A stretch of DNA of 64,000 bases from Loxodes magnus (taxonomy: Eukaryota > Ciliophora > Karyorelictea > Loxodida > Loxodidae), in assembly GCA_946699065.1 (NCBI GenBank), contig CAMPDV010000012.1, positions 310,001 to 374,000 on the forward strand. Direction: 5' to 3'. Below, piece by piece: positions 54,045 through 64,000 of this stretch. Both the position numbers and the translations under genes were made by a program. Position 1 is the first letter of the stretch; each line of letters begins with the position of its first letter. Under the pieces are notes generated by a model that made no database searches, had not been told where the DNA came from, and was given only the letters and a program-made list of their open reading frames with translations.

Positions 54045-56130
54045 TAATTGTAAGCTGCTTAATACTCCTAAGGATGTTCAAAGTGCATTAAAATTGGCTT
54101 AATGTCGCTCAATAAATATTTGTAAAATATATTAGTAAATATTTAAAACTAAATATCTGAGTTAAAAGACTATATTTTAACCGAAAAATTTGAGAAGCAG
54201 CTTAATGAATTTCAACAAAAGGCAATTTAAATGAAAATTATAGAATTTTTTACAAATATTTAAATAATAAAAGATATAGTAAATTATCTTCATTAAAGTT
54301 ATATCGATGATCTAAAAACTCTTTTCTAATATCCTCAATTAAGTATGTACTTCAAACCACAAATAATATTAGAGAGCAATTATAAAATAATTAAAAGAAA
54401 AATCGAAGAAATAATTTAAAATTTAGAAAAAACATTACATTTACCATCATAAACTAGATAGTAAAAAGAAGAAATAGTAGCATTATTAAATATAATTAAA
54501 CATCTATATGAGCAGATAAAGTTAATGATTAAGAAATCTAGCTAAGTTAAAAATCAAGAAGTAAACGTTAATTAAATTTCAGGTCAGTTATCTAAAATTA
54601 TTTTAATGTTTTGAGTTTTATTGAGGAAAAATGCAGAATTAAGATCTATAGCACTTTAATATTGCAGATATAGTAAATGATCATTTAAAGTAATAAAGTA
54701 AATATGATTTTACACTATTAACAGTTGAGAATGTTGCTCAGTTCTTAAAAAAATTTGAAAACAAAAGTTTTTAAATAACTAATTTGCAAGAAAATCCTTT
54801 AAATTTATCTAATAATAGTAATAATTAAGATATTTTAATTCAATTCAAACAGTTATCAAGTTAAGGTTTGATAAAAAAATTGAATGATATCATAGAATTA
54901 TCTAAGGCAGATATCCAAATAGAATAAGCTTCTGCAAATGCGATAGCAATCTTAAAATGTCCGAACCATAATTTTATATAAAAAACTATGAGGGAATAAG
55001 AATCTAAGATACTAATTTGAGTGAATCAAATTTTCAAGATTGTAATCTAAGAAACTCAAATTTATAAGTAGCAACCTAAGGAATGCGAAGCTAAAAAACT
55101 ACAATTTAAATGGAGCAAATTTAATTAGCATTTAATTGGAATTGCCCTAATATTTTGAAACTTTGTTGAAACATATGGATTGAATTTATTCGATAGCAAT
55201 CCGAGTGACTAGAAATAATCATATCAGGAAGTAACGATTCGACTATAAAGATTTGGGATTTTCTGAGTGAGTTTTATAAGAGTACTTTGAACGAACAAGC
55301 GAGTGAAGTTTTATCGAAAGCTGTAAAGAGGGACTAGAAATAAATAGTTTCGGGAAGTTATGCTAGTACAATATAAGTATGGGAATTTTTGAATGTGACC
55401 TTAAAAAGTACTTTGATGGGACACTTGAATTATGTTATATCGGTAGTGGTAACAAATGAATCTTCTCGGGAAGTTCTGATTAAACTATAAAAATATGAAA
55501 GTTTTCAACTGGTTAATGTATTCGAACTCTATAAGGATATCAAGATTCGATAAGAAAATAGAATTAACTCATGAAAAAAACTTATAATATCTGGAGGTCA
55601 TGACAAAACAATCAAAATATGAAAATTTCCAACAAAAAAAAACATAAAAACTTAGAAGCTCATAAAATTTAGTGAGAATTTTAGTAATAACAACTGACAA
55701 TAAGTTTATAGTATCTGGATTAAATTACAACACTATAAAAATATAGAATTTTTAAACATATGAGAGGTTTATAATATTAAGAGGACATAAGGGAGAAATT
55801 TACGAATAGTGCTGACTGGAGATAAAAAAGGAGTAATATCAGGAGGATAAGATAAATAAATAAGGAAGTGAAATATTCAAAATTATTACAAGATCTTAAA
55901 GATGGTTAAGTATAAAAGAAGGTAATATATAATTTAAATATAAATAGGAGGCAAATTAGAGTGAATTACAATAGACATCTTCTATTCAAATAGTAATTTG
56001 TAGTTTTAAGAATATAGTGGTGAGTGAAAGCATCAAGAAAATCTTGAATTTGAAATAAGCTTGAGAATATGAATTTAAAAAACGAAATTAATTGAAATTT
56101 AAATTAATACCTTAAAAGAAATAAAGCAAT
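54045..56130 (+). pseudogene. Decayed RING/pentapeptide/WD40 gene (paralogue of 60416-62701)
   Basis: This aligns along its length with the intact gene at 60416: the coiled coil (FEKQLNEFQ-like region near 54200), NIADIVNDHLK (about 54655), KLNDIIELSKA (about 54880), pentapeptides (TNLSESNFQDCNLRNSNL, about 55010-55065), WD40 blades from 55200 and the post-blade tail near 55900. The N-terminal cysteines are lost. Frame shifts occur near 54380, 54620, 55080 and 55455, and one or more blades are reduced, so it cannot make the full protein. It is an old duplicate in tandem with the intact gene, with the Arf gene between. Confidence 0.8.
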
Positions 56131-56255
56131 CTAAAATAATGTTAGCTTAACAACAGGCAAAGCTTTCATAATAAATAAAAAATATAAATTTTAAATTCTT
56201 TTCACTTGGATTTTTAAACTATTAATTAGAGTTGAAAATTAGAATAAAAGCTATA

Positions 56256-56987
56256 ATGGGTTTAAGTTTAGGAAGTTTAAAGTAAAAAATATTTGGAAAA
56301 GTAAAATATAAAATTTTGATGGTAGGTTTAGAGACAGCTGGTAAAACTACGATATTATTTAAGCTGAAGATGGATGAAACTGCCGGAAATCAGAAAATGT
56401 ATGAGCAATTTGTACTTGGTGAAGCGATTAAAGTATCTTATTAGCTGAGACATAATGTGGAGACAGTAGAATATAAGAATTTTTTATTTTAATCATGGGA
56501 TGTAGGTGGTTCGGATAAAATGTGACCTCTATGGAAAAACCATATTGATATCATGGATGGATTAATACTTGTAGTAGATTCCAATGAAAAAGAAAGAATG
56601 GAAGATATCAAGGAAGGATTGATAAGAATATTATAAGAAGATGGATTGAGAAATGCCTGTATTTTAATATTTGCAAATAAGAAAGATTTACCGAATGCTA
56701 TAGGAGTTGAATAATTAATTGATGTGTTATAATTAAATTAATTGAAAGAAAGAAAATGATATATTCAACCAACATGTGCTATAAGTGGATTTGGCCTTTA
56801 TGAAGGACTTAATTGGTTGGAAAAGACACTAAATGAAAAACAGAAGCAAAATTAAAAAATTAAGTTAAATAATTTTTAAATTAAAAATTTATTTTATCAG
56901 TTCTCATTTTCTCATTTAACATATTTTTAATACTATTATAATATGTTATAATGTTTAGATTAAATTTATAATAAATTTATGAACTGA
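56256..56987 (+). CDS. Arf-family small GTPase (divergent switch I)
   Basis: Arf proteins are GTP-driven switches that recruit coats and effectors to membranes. It starts MGLSLG (Gly2 available for myristoylation). The P-loop GLETAGKT is at residues 24-31, WDVGGSDK at 81-88 (Arf has Gln where this has Ser), VVDSN at 106-110, NKKD at 141-144 and CAISG at 174-178. In-frame TGA codes residue 168, the Trp of the conserved WYIQ, and also residue 90, where Arf1 has Arg. About 15 residues are inserted before LGE, and the usual IPTIGFN switch I reads VSYQLRHN, so GTP-dependent switching may differ. Arf homology ends near residue 195. The first later in-frame TGA is 56985-56987, so the true end may be earlier at a TAA. 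Confidence 0.9.
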
Positions 56988-57540
56988 ATAACATCATGTG
57001 AAATAAATATTCTCCCTAAGAAAATTTATACACTAATTGGCTTGTTAAAATCTATTTCACTTTAAATCTTGAATTACATTTGACTATCTTTTTTAAATTT
57101 TAATGTTCTTGTAAATGTATTCTAAGCGATCAACTATATAAAAATGAATCTTAGCATTTAAAAAATTTAATTTTATCTTAGCTTTGTTATTATTCTTTGC
57201 TTAATCATTATTTTTAGCTTTTTTAAAAAAAGAACACTTAAAGTTTAATAAATAAACTTATTAAAGCAAACTGATCTCAACATTAAGCTTATTTATAAGA
57301 TTAATCCACAACTGTAAAATCAATTTTAGTAAAAACATTGAAAAAGATTAGTTTCATCAAAATATTTTAATGGTTAAATTCCATTTCACCTTTGGTGATA
57401 ATCTTTTTTTCATTAAGTAGATAATTAATTATTATTTTTACATCCTTAAACTTATTATTTTTCCAGCGTTTTTGAGAATTTTGAAGTTTTTATTTTAAAA
57501 AAATGGTAAAAATCAACTGAAATCCTTTCATTTAAGTTTA
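56988..57540. other. AT-rich spacer without recognisable gene
   Basis: No protein-like frame, RNA gene or repeat partner is seen. Confidence 0.5.
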
Positions 57541-57544
57541 TAGT

Positions 57545-57941
57545 TTTAGGAGAGAGCCTTGAAAACTACCAAATCTAGTATCCGTATACTCCTAAACTAA
57601 GGATGGCATTAGTCCACCATCCTTGTTTTTGAAAATTAGTTTATTGAATGTAGTCTCATCGCTTGAGCAAACTATTTTTAGAATAGTCTAATCTTGAATT
57701 GTAGAACTTCTTCCTATAAATTATTCCGATTTTTGTTGGTCATATTGAAAATAAATAATTTAAAATGGCCTATATATTTTGTTATAAATTCCTTATCTCT
57801 TCATCCGTCTTTACAAGATGTTATTTTTAGCATTTATAATAACGAATCTTTCTCCTTGAACCTTATTTTACTTTATTTGGTTCCTCTTAGGAGTTTTCTT
57901 AAAAAAATACTTTTAGTAAATTGCTTTTCTTTTTTCTCCAT
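57545..57941 (-). CDS. Chimeric ORF: WD40-family leader and N-terminus joined to an unrelated sequence
   Basis: From ATG at 57941 the first ~19 codons ([19 protein letters not shown]) equal exon 1 of the WD40 genes and the upstream DNA is the WD40 leader. After CTCCTAAGA the sequence is unrelated to the WD40 genes. Both the ATG frame (...FRSIRILDLVVFK) and another frame (DETTFNKLIFKNKDGGL, DTRFGSFQGSLLKL) read as protein, so a frame shift or short intron is possible. The tail has a slight feel of ciliate TLDc-type sequence, but I would not assign it. The end near 57545 is approximate. Confidence 0.45.
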
Positions 57942-58665
57942 TTTAATTTTTATAATTTTTTAATTAAAGTAACTACACTTAATAACTTTCCTGATTTAAT
58001 TTTAATATAATTAAACAATTAAATTATTTATTTATTAATCATACTAATAAATATCTTATTTCTAAAACAATGATTTTAAAATTCTATTTTTGTCTTAAAA
58101 CAAGACAAGATATTAAACTAATAGTGCACAAGCTTTTACAGTTTTAATTATTTTATATCTTTTTACTTTTAAATAAAAGGATAATTTATTATATCAAAAG
58201 TTTTATAACGAAGAATTATATCCTTATTATAATAACTTTAATATACATTTATTTAATTACAACTTATTCGTGTTTTAAATCAAAGACTTTTACCTTATTT
58301 CTTTATAGACCAATTATAATGATAATTAGAATATTACCATTTTAGAGCTACTGTTATTAATTAGAGAATAAATATAAAAAAGCATCAAAAAACTTAAAGC
58401 AAAGCATTTAAATTTAGAATTTATAAGATAGAATCTTGTAATTATCCATTTTCTTACTACTATTTCATTAACATTTTTATTTATAAAGGTCTTTCTTAAA
58501 ATAATAAATTAATATAGTTTATTACTTTTAATGTTGATTCTAAGCAAAATAGGTTATATAAATGTAATAAGTAGAAGTAGTAGAAATTAAATATTTAGAA
58601 CTAACTAGAAATGGTTGATCACTAATTTTAGGTTACAATTATTAAATAGTAATATTTAATTTTAT

Positions 58666-59976
58666 TATATGAATACTGGGGAAAATAATAATGAATAAGG
58701 GATTAGCACCATATAATGCAGGAATAATGATAAAAACGTTCGTAAACTCAGTATTCAGTTATGGGACAGAAGTTATCCCATATTGTGAATAATTTGTAGG
58801 AAAATAAGTGATGGAACAATTAGAAATAATATAGAGAAGATCTTTACGAGCAATCATAGATGCATTTTTCTAGGTGTAAAATGAGATTCTAGAATACGAG
58901 TTACAGTTTATGAAATTTAAGCATTACCTATGGCAGAAAACGCTGAGATTAAGAGGCAGACTAATAGGTAACTAAGGAAAAACAGTAGATGGATTAATGT
59001 TCGACCTAAGTAAAGAAGAGAACTTTATATTTGAACAATACTGCACGACAATAAAATTAGAATTAAAAATTGAAGACAAAGATATATTTATAGATGATGG
59101 TTATAATAATCAAAAAGGATTAATCGTGCAATTTGAGAACATAGAGTATACATAGAAGATAGAGAAAGAATAGAGTAAATGATAACAGCTCTAAAGTATA
59201 GAAAAACATGATTTGATGAATATGTAGTAGGACCACCCAACTACCTGAGATACAATAAAAATAGAAAAGAAGAAATATGCTACATATTTAGAATAAGAAC
59301 GAGATGTAATGGGAGCCAGGATTTTTTAAAAGAAAGACACCTAGTTGCGACAAGCAAATGCCTTTCTGTAATGATGCAAGAGAAAACGAAAGGCATATCA
59401 TAGAAAAATGCTCAGAATACAAAAAAAGTAGATAAATATGTATTAGAAAGTTAAGAACAATAGGAGTAGAAAGACAAGGAATGGAACTATTTGATATAAT
59501 ATGAGGTACGGAAAATTCGAAAAATTCATTAGAACCTAAGAAGAGTAAAAAAGAGCTAAAACTGACTTGATAATAAAAGATTATATCAAAAACATATTAG
59601 AAAAAAGAAAAAAAGGATACTTAGAAAAGAAAATTGAATGAAAAAAAGAAATAGGAAAAGATTATAGAGCAGGAAAAGGATAGTTTTTATGAGTTTATAA
59701 AAGCTTGATTAAGAAGAAAAGAATTAGAAACGAAAATTAGCAAAGTATGTAAGAAAAAATAATGGACGCTTGTAACAAAGAATCAATAAAACGTAGATAG
59801 ATAGAAGACAGAAGAACAAGAGATAATGAAGAAGAAAATGATGAAGATATAGAACTAATAAGAGAAGAATTTCTATTACCTGAAGGCTTACTTGAAGAAA
59901 TAGACATGTATTGAAACATTTATTAAAGAGCTGCGCACCAACGAGGTGCTACACGCTCTATAATCAAAATTTATTT
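58666..59976 (+). mobile_element. LINE-gamma, 5'-truncated insertion
   Basis: The plus strand encodes the C-terminal part of a non-LTR ORF2. A connecting region starts GLAPYNAGIMIKTF (about 58705), followed by EIICYIFRIRTRCNG-like sequence (about 59275) and a C2HC finger CNDARENERHIIEKC preceded by C-P/F (about 59360-59410). A Lys-rich tail and a 3' hairpin complete it. The reverse-transcriptase palm is absent. Frame changes near 59220 and 59350 show decay. It sits inside WD40 remnant E, with the short sequence TTTATTA or TTATTA at both ends, consistent with a 6-7 bp target-site duplication. Confidence 0.7.
59928..59958 (+). other. LINE-gamma 3' stem-loop
   Basis: GAGC and GCTC form the outer stem, and GCACC-AACGA-GGTGC is a perfect inner 5 bp hairpin with an AACGA loop. 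The same element ends the SINE-like repeat at 17.3 kb, supporting a role as the reverse-transcriptase recognition site. Confidence 0.6.
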
Positions 59977-60415
59977 ATTAAAATAAGCTTTAATATGTTT
60001 AATTATGTCTATTAAATACTTAAATTTTATCCTTTTAGCTTTATTAGTTATAATTCAACTTTAAAAATATTAACTATATTATTTTTAACTTTTCATAAGA
60101 TTAAAACTTATAAAATTTCATTCTACGATTAAGAAGTTTATGATACATTTTTATAAATAATTGATAATTTAATGTTCTTTTTCAATAAACTTTGTTTACG
60201 ATTTTAAGCTTTTTAATTAATAAATAATATTTTAGTTCGATTGCATTGATTTTATTCTTTTTACCTTACTTTATGTTTTTAACTTACTTAAATCCTTTTT
60301 ATATGATATTTCTTATAAGTTTGATTTTGATTAAATTATTTTTAATTAATATAATCAAAATTTACGTTTTGCATTGTTATGATTTAAAAATTTGGTTTTT
60401 AATTTTATTGATATA

Positions 60416-62701
60416 ATGGATTAGAACAAATGCACAAATTGCTAAAAATAATTTGATTCCTATAAAAGGATTCCTAACGTATTAACTTGCAATTGCGTGA
60501 TGTGTGCAAAGTGTATAGAACTCGGTCTTAGTGTTACTTAGTAAATAGTTTGCTAAACGCATAAGTAAGTATTTAAAGGTTAAATATCTGAGCAAAATGG
60601 CAATATAACTATTTTAAGTTTTGAGAAGCAGCTTGATGAGTTTCAGAGAGAAGCAAAGTTAATTGAAAGTTTCAATAATTTTTCTCAAATATTAAGGAAC
60701 TTAAAAGCATAACAAATGAGTTACTTTAAGAGCATATTGATGATCTAAAAATTATTTAGTAATATCATCAAATAAGTATGCTTTCAAACTACAAGTAATA
60801 TTAGAGAGCATTTATAAAAGAACATACGGTAAAGCGAAGAAATTATTTTAAGATTAAGGAATTAAATATAGAATTTGAAAAGGTTGTTGCATTAGTCATC
60901 ATCAACTGGATAGCAACATGAATTAAATGTAGCATTATTAAGTAAAGCTAAATAATAGTACGAGTAAACAAAGTAAATGATTCAGAGTTATAACTAAGAT
61001 GAAAATAAAGAAATAAATGTTAATGGGATTACTTAGTAGTTAACTGAAAACTGTTTCAAAGTGATGAAATTCATTTAAGATTAAACACATAATTAAATTA
61101 TTCAGCAATGAAACGTAGCAGACTTGATAAACTAATATTTTCAATACCAGAGCCAATTTGATTTTGAATAGCTAACAAGTGAGAAAGTACGCATTCTTAT
61201 GTAAACATTTGAAAACGAAATAATATCTGGCCCTTAAATGAGAGAAAATATTTTGAATAAATCTAACTTATGCCAATCACAAGAAACTTTAAATCAGTTC
61301 AAAAAGTAAAAAAGCTAAATTTTAGTTTAAAAATTAAATGATGTAATTGAACTATCTAAGACATTTAAAGAAGTGGAGCAGGCGTCAGCAAATGCTATTA
61401 CAATTTTGAAGCATTTGAACTATAATTTTAAATAAAGAAATTTTGAAGGAATATAAATTAGAGGAGCTGATTTGAGTAACGTAATCTTTCATGAATGCAA
61501 TTTAAAAAATGCAAATCTATAAGATGTTGATTTAAGGAACTCAAAACTTATCAACTGTAAATTAAATGGAGCTAGCTTAACTAACGCTTTAATGGATTCG
61601 CCAGAACTTCTTGATAAATTTTAGGGACATACAAATGCTGTAATATCTGTAACGATATCGAGTGACCAGAACTTTATAATTTCAGGAAGTGGAGATAAGA
61701 CGATTAAGATATGGGATTTCCATACTACTTAAGTAAAAAGTAATTTGTTAGGACATACAAATAGTGTATTATCTGTAGCTGTGTCAAGTGATAATAAATA
61801 TGTCGTAACGGGTTCAGCAGATAATACAATAAAGATATGGGATTTAATGACTACCTAACTAAAGGGTACTTTGTAGGGACATACATGATATGTTTTATCT
61901 GTAACGATATCAAGTGACCAAAAATGAATCGTTTCGGGAAGTTCTGATAAGACGATAAAAATTTGAAATTTAAATACTACCTAACTAAAGAATACTTTGT
62001 AGGGACATACTGGCTTTGTAGTATCTGTTGCTATTTCAAGCGACCAAAAATGAATTATATCAGGTGGAAATGTAGATAATACGATAAAGATATGGAACTT
62101 CTTAACTGGATAGTATACTCGAAGTCTTTAAGGTCATCAAGGTACGATTAGAACAGTAATATTAACTTAAGATAACAATTTCGTAATCTCTGGAAGTCAT
62201 GACAATACAATAAAGATATGAAATTTTTAAACAGGATAAAATATAAGAACTTTAAAGGGACATAATGATTGTGTAAGAATGCTAGTATTAACAAATGACA
62301 ATAAATTTATAATGTCTAGTTCATGAGATAGTACTATCTAAATATGGAATTTATATACAGGTGAGAATATAATAACATTACTAGGACATGAAGGAAAAAT
62401 TTATGCATTGGCGTTGAGTAGAGATAATAAATGGTTAATTTCAGGAGGATAAGATAATTCCGTAAGGAAGTGGAGCATAGCAGAGTTATTATAAGATCTT
62501 TAAGATGGAAAAGTATAAAAGAAGGTAAGTCAATTTAGTAAAAAAATAGGAGTGGAGTTAAAGGGAGTTACATTAAATATACTCTTTGCAAGTAATGAAT
62601 TATAGTTCTGAGAATATAGTGGTTAGTGAGAACGTTAAGAAATTATTGATAAAGGAATGAGCTTAAGGATGTAGATTAAAAAATTGAATAAAAAAGATTA
62701 A
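60416..62701 (+). CDS. RING-like zinc finger / coiled-coil / pentapeptide / seven-blade WD40 protein
   Basis: An uninterrupted 761-residue reading from ATG 60416. Residues 1-45 hold a RING-like Cys pattern (CTNC, then CNCVMCAKC, then CQTH), suggesting ubiquitin-ligase or scaffold activity, although a Cys replaces the usual His. A helical, probably coiled-coil region follows to about 340, then pentapeptide repeats at about 348-395 (GADLSN, NLKNANL, DLRNSKL, GASLTNA), then seven WD40 blades at about 400-690 (TIKIWDF, TIKIWNL...), and a 70-residue tail (ELLQDLQDGK, EYSGQW). TGA codes Trp nine times and TGG six. No TGA stop is near, so the end is inferred at TAA 62699-62701, where homology to the 54 kb paralogue fades. 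The next in-frame TGA is 63116-63118. Confidence 0.85.
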
Positions 62702-62756
62702 ATCATTAAATATAAATTTGAATTTATGAATTTATATAAATATTAAATACTTAAAA

Positions 62757-63118
62757 TGTCAGGATTTTTGACTTCCAGAAGTAAATAAGTACAAGCCACA
62801 ATATCTTAACGAGAAACTATGTTATAGAATTTAACATCTCTTCAAAATATTTAAGTAGTACCAAGTCGCCATCGACTCTGCAATCTAATGCAGACATTGC
62901 GAAAGATTATATTTCAATCGTTCTTATTGAAGTCTCAACTTTCCGTAATAATTAAATTGACAGATCATCTCACGAAACAATCCAAAGGGTCAATTAGCCA
63001 AATTAATAACTTTGATTCCTTGTATCATTCCTCTTCAATGCCATATTTAGATATAATTATTATATATTAAGAATTTTATAAAATATAGAGATTTTTTTAA
63101 TTTTCAATTTTTATATGA
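62757..63118 (+). CDS. Possible small gene or C-terminal extension
   Basis: ATG 62757 opens MSGFLTSRSKQVQATISQR in the same frame as the preceding WD40 gene. From about 62840 another frame also reads well (STLQSNADIAKDYISIVLIE). Either a separate small protein with one frame change, or readthrough of the WD40 gene to TGA 63116-63118, would fit. Codon composition is less AT-biased than the flanks. It is not recognised. Confidence 0.3.
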
Positions 63119-63894
63119 AAAGCAAAAAATTGAAATTTTATATAAAATTTATATAGAAAATTTTTAAAGCTGGTATATTGGTCCATTTTTTAATTATAAT
63201 AGATTTCTTTAACAAATATATAATATCCAATCAGAGTTATAAAATTTACACTAGAACAATAAAATTTAAATCGAAAGTTTGTCTAATAATTTTATTTTGT
63301 TGGGAATTATATAACAAAATAAAGCTAAAATATTTGAAACTGCTTTTTTACAAAATTATTTAAAGCTACAATTTCTTTTAAATTAAACTTTATCAAATAA
63401 TTTATAAAGATGATTGAGTGTTAAAATTTTATTTTAACAGCAGTAATAACTTAACTTTTCATTATTTAATGTTTTATCCTTAAAGTGTTAGTTTTATATA
63501 TGTTGTTAGTTTAAGAGGAACTATTTATTAGAATAGCTTTGGTTATAATTTAAATCTTAATGCATCTTCTGTAATTTTATTAAAATTTATTTTTTCATCA
63601 ACAGTTTAAGTCTAATATTTGTTTTAGCTATAAGATACATTTATTTTAATTAGTTAACCTACACTACTAATTTACTTAAATTAATCTTTCATTTCTATTT
63701 TCTTTATTATTATAGATCTTTCAATCTTCAAAGATTTATTCTCTTTAAAAATATTTTTTTAAAAAGAATATTTACAGAAAAAGGGAATATTGAGTATGTA
63801 AAGTGTAAATAGTTTGAATACATAAAAATAGAATAATTAAAGATAAACTAATATATTTTACTATATTTAAAATAAATTATTTAATTATTAAATC
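63119..63894. other. AT-rich region without recognisable gene
   Basis: I see no convincing frame. Short ATG-started frames here have the composition of the background. Confidence 0.5.
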
Positions 63895-64000
63895 ACACTC
63901 TTTTTTATTATTATGTTTACTCATATGTTTTGCTGGTGAATTATTTTATCTTCTTCATGCTTACTTTTAAGAATATTAAAATTACTATAGGAAGGTAAGT
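63895..64000 (-). mobile_element. LINE-alpha fragment at right edge (ORF1 end)
   Basis: This is closely similar to 14140-14245, the minus-strand basic C-terminal end of ORF1 (AKHMSKHNNKK-like). It shows that another LINE-alpha copy begins here and runs off the window. Confidence 0.7.

Larger units (their letters stand above)
57889..60060 (-). repeat. Dispersed WD40 unit, remnant E (leader only), split by LINE-gamma
   Basis: The reverse-strand leader of the WD40 unit is present from the first codons (57889-57941) out to about 60060. It is interrupted at 58666-59976 by LINE-gamma. Copy D at about 20165-20185 shows the uninterrupted site. No WD40 blades are present. Confidence 0.75.

Noticed and set aside
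57545..57941. TLDc domain in the chimeric ORF
   Set aside because: The resemblance rests on a few residues (KDGG, DTRFGSF) in a frame that is not the ATG frame; it is not enough to name a domain.
908..62701. The WD40, Arf and LINE reading frames as pseudogenes under the common ciliate code (UGA = stop only)
   Set aside because: TGA occurs almost only where Trp is expected and alternates with TGG. The 761-codon gene shows no other damage, and the Arf frame is intact around its two TGAs.
63178..63363. Short plus-strand frame near the right edge
   Set aside because: It has background composition, no motif and no homologue in the window.

Overview
The window looks like nuclear DNA of a ciliate-type protist that has no dedicated stop codon. 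It is very AT-rich, and the recognisable proteins read through TAA, TAG and TGA. TAA falls on the invariant Gln of a reverse-transcriptase motif (GVMQGS). TGA falls on conserved Trp codons of an Arf-type GTPase, of WD40 blades and of a LINE endonuclease (ETW). All four WD40 copies nevertheless end at a TGA. Together this matches the karyorelict or Condylostoma codes (UAR = Gln, UGA = Trp, with stops read by context). I cannot choose between those lineages. The gene-poor, repeat-dense layout would suit a germline or unprocessed genome, but that is inference. Because no codon is a reliable stop, gene ends and some frames are uncertain.

Layout. A large dispersed unit carries a seven-blade WD40 gene. 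It is present as copy A (+, 1-9584, open at the left edge), copy D (-, 16622-20770), copy B (+, 22915-38230), copy C (+, 46430-53470) and the remnant E (-, 57889-60060). Copies A, B, C and D each hold an open WD40 gene of 346-351 residues with one 27-28 nt intron. In E the same leader and first ~19 codons run into a different sequence. Copy B carries a 2.5 kb satellite, (TTAAAAATA) x ~280, at a spot where C and D have about one unit.

Between and inside the copies lie at least three LINE families. LINE-alpha (endonuclease, reverse transcriptase, C2HC finger and a coiled-coil ORF1) has truncated + copies in A and B and a long - copy at 10.25-16.3 kb. LINE-beta is a 3' fragment at 40.9-42.0 kb. 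LINE-gamma is at 58.67-59.98 kb, inserted into E. A SINE-like element at 17.3-17.8 kb shares the 3' stem-loop of LINE-gamma. Several GC-richer short ORFs stand out against the AT background (2.4, 22.7, 40.0, 44.4 and 53.7 kb).

The right part (54-63 kb) is the most gene-like. It has a decayed WD40/pentapeptide gene, an Arf-family GTPase with a degenerate switch I, and an intact 761-residue RING-like / coiled-coil / pentapeptide / seven-blade WD40 protein at 60416-62701. A second gene-like region (42.1-43.8 kb) is clearly protein-like, but I could not identify it.

The most interesting signal is the WD40 family itself. Copies are nearly identical outside the blades and in blades 5-7, but the two residues after each GH(T), on the ligand-facing surface, differ from blade to blade and copy to copy in blades 2-4. 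That pattern is typical of WD40 domains diversified for recognition.
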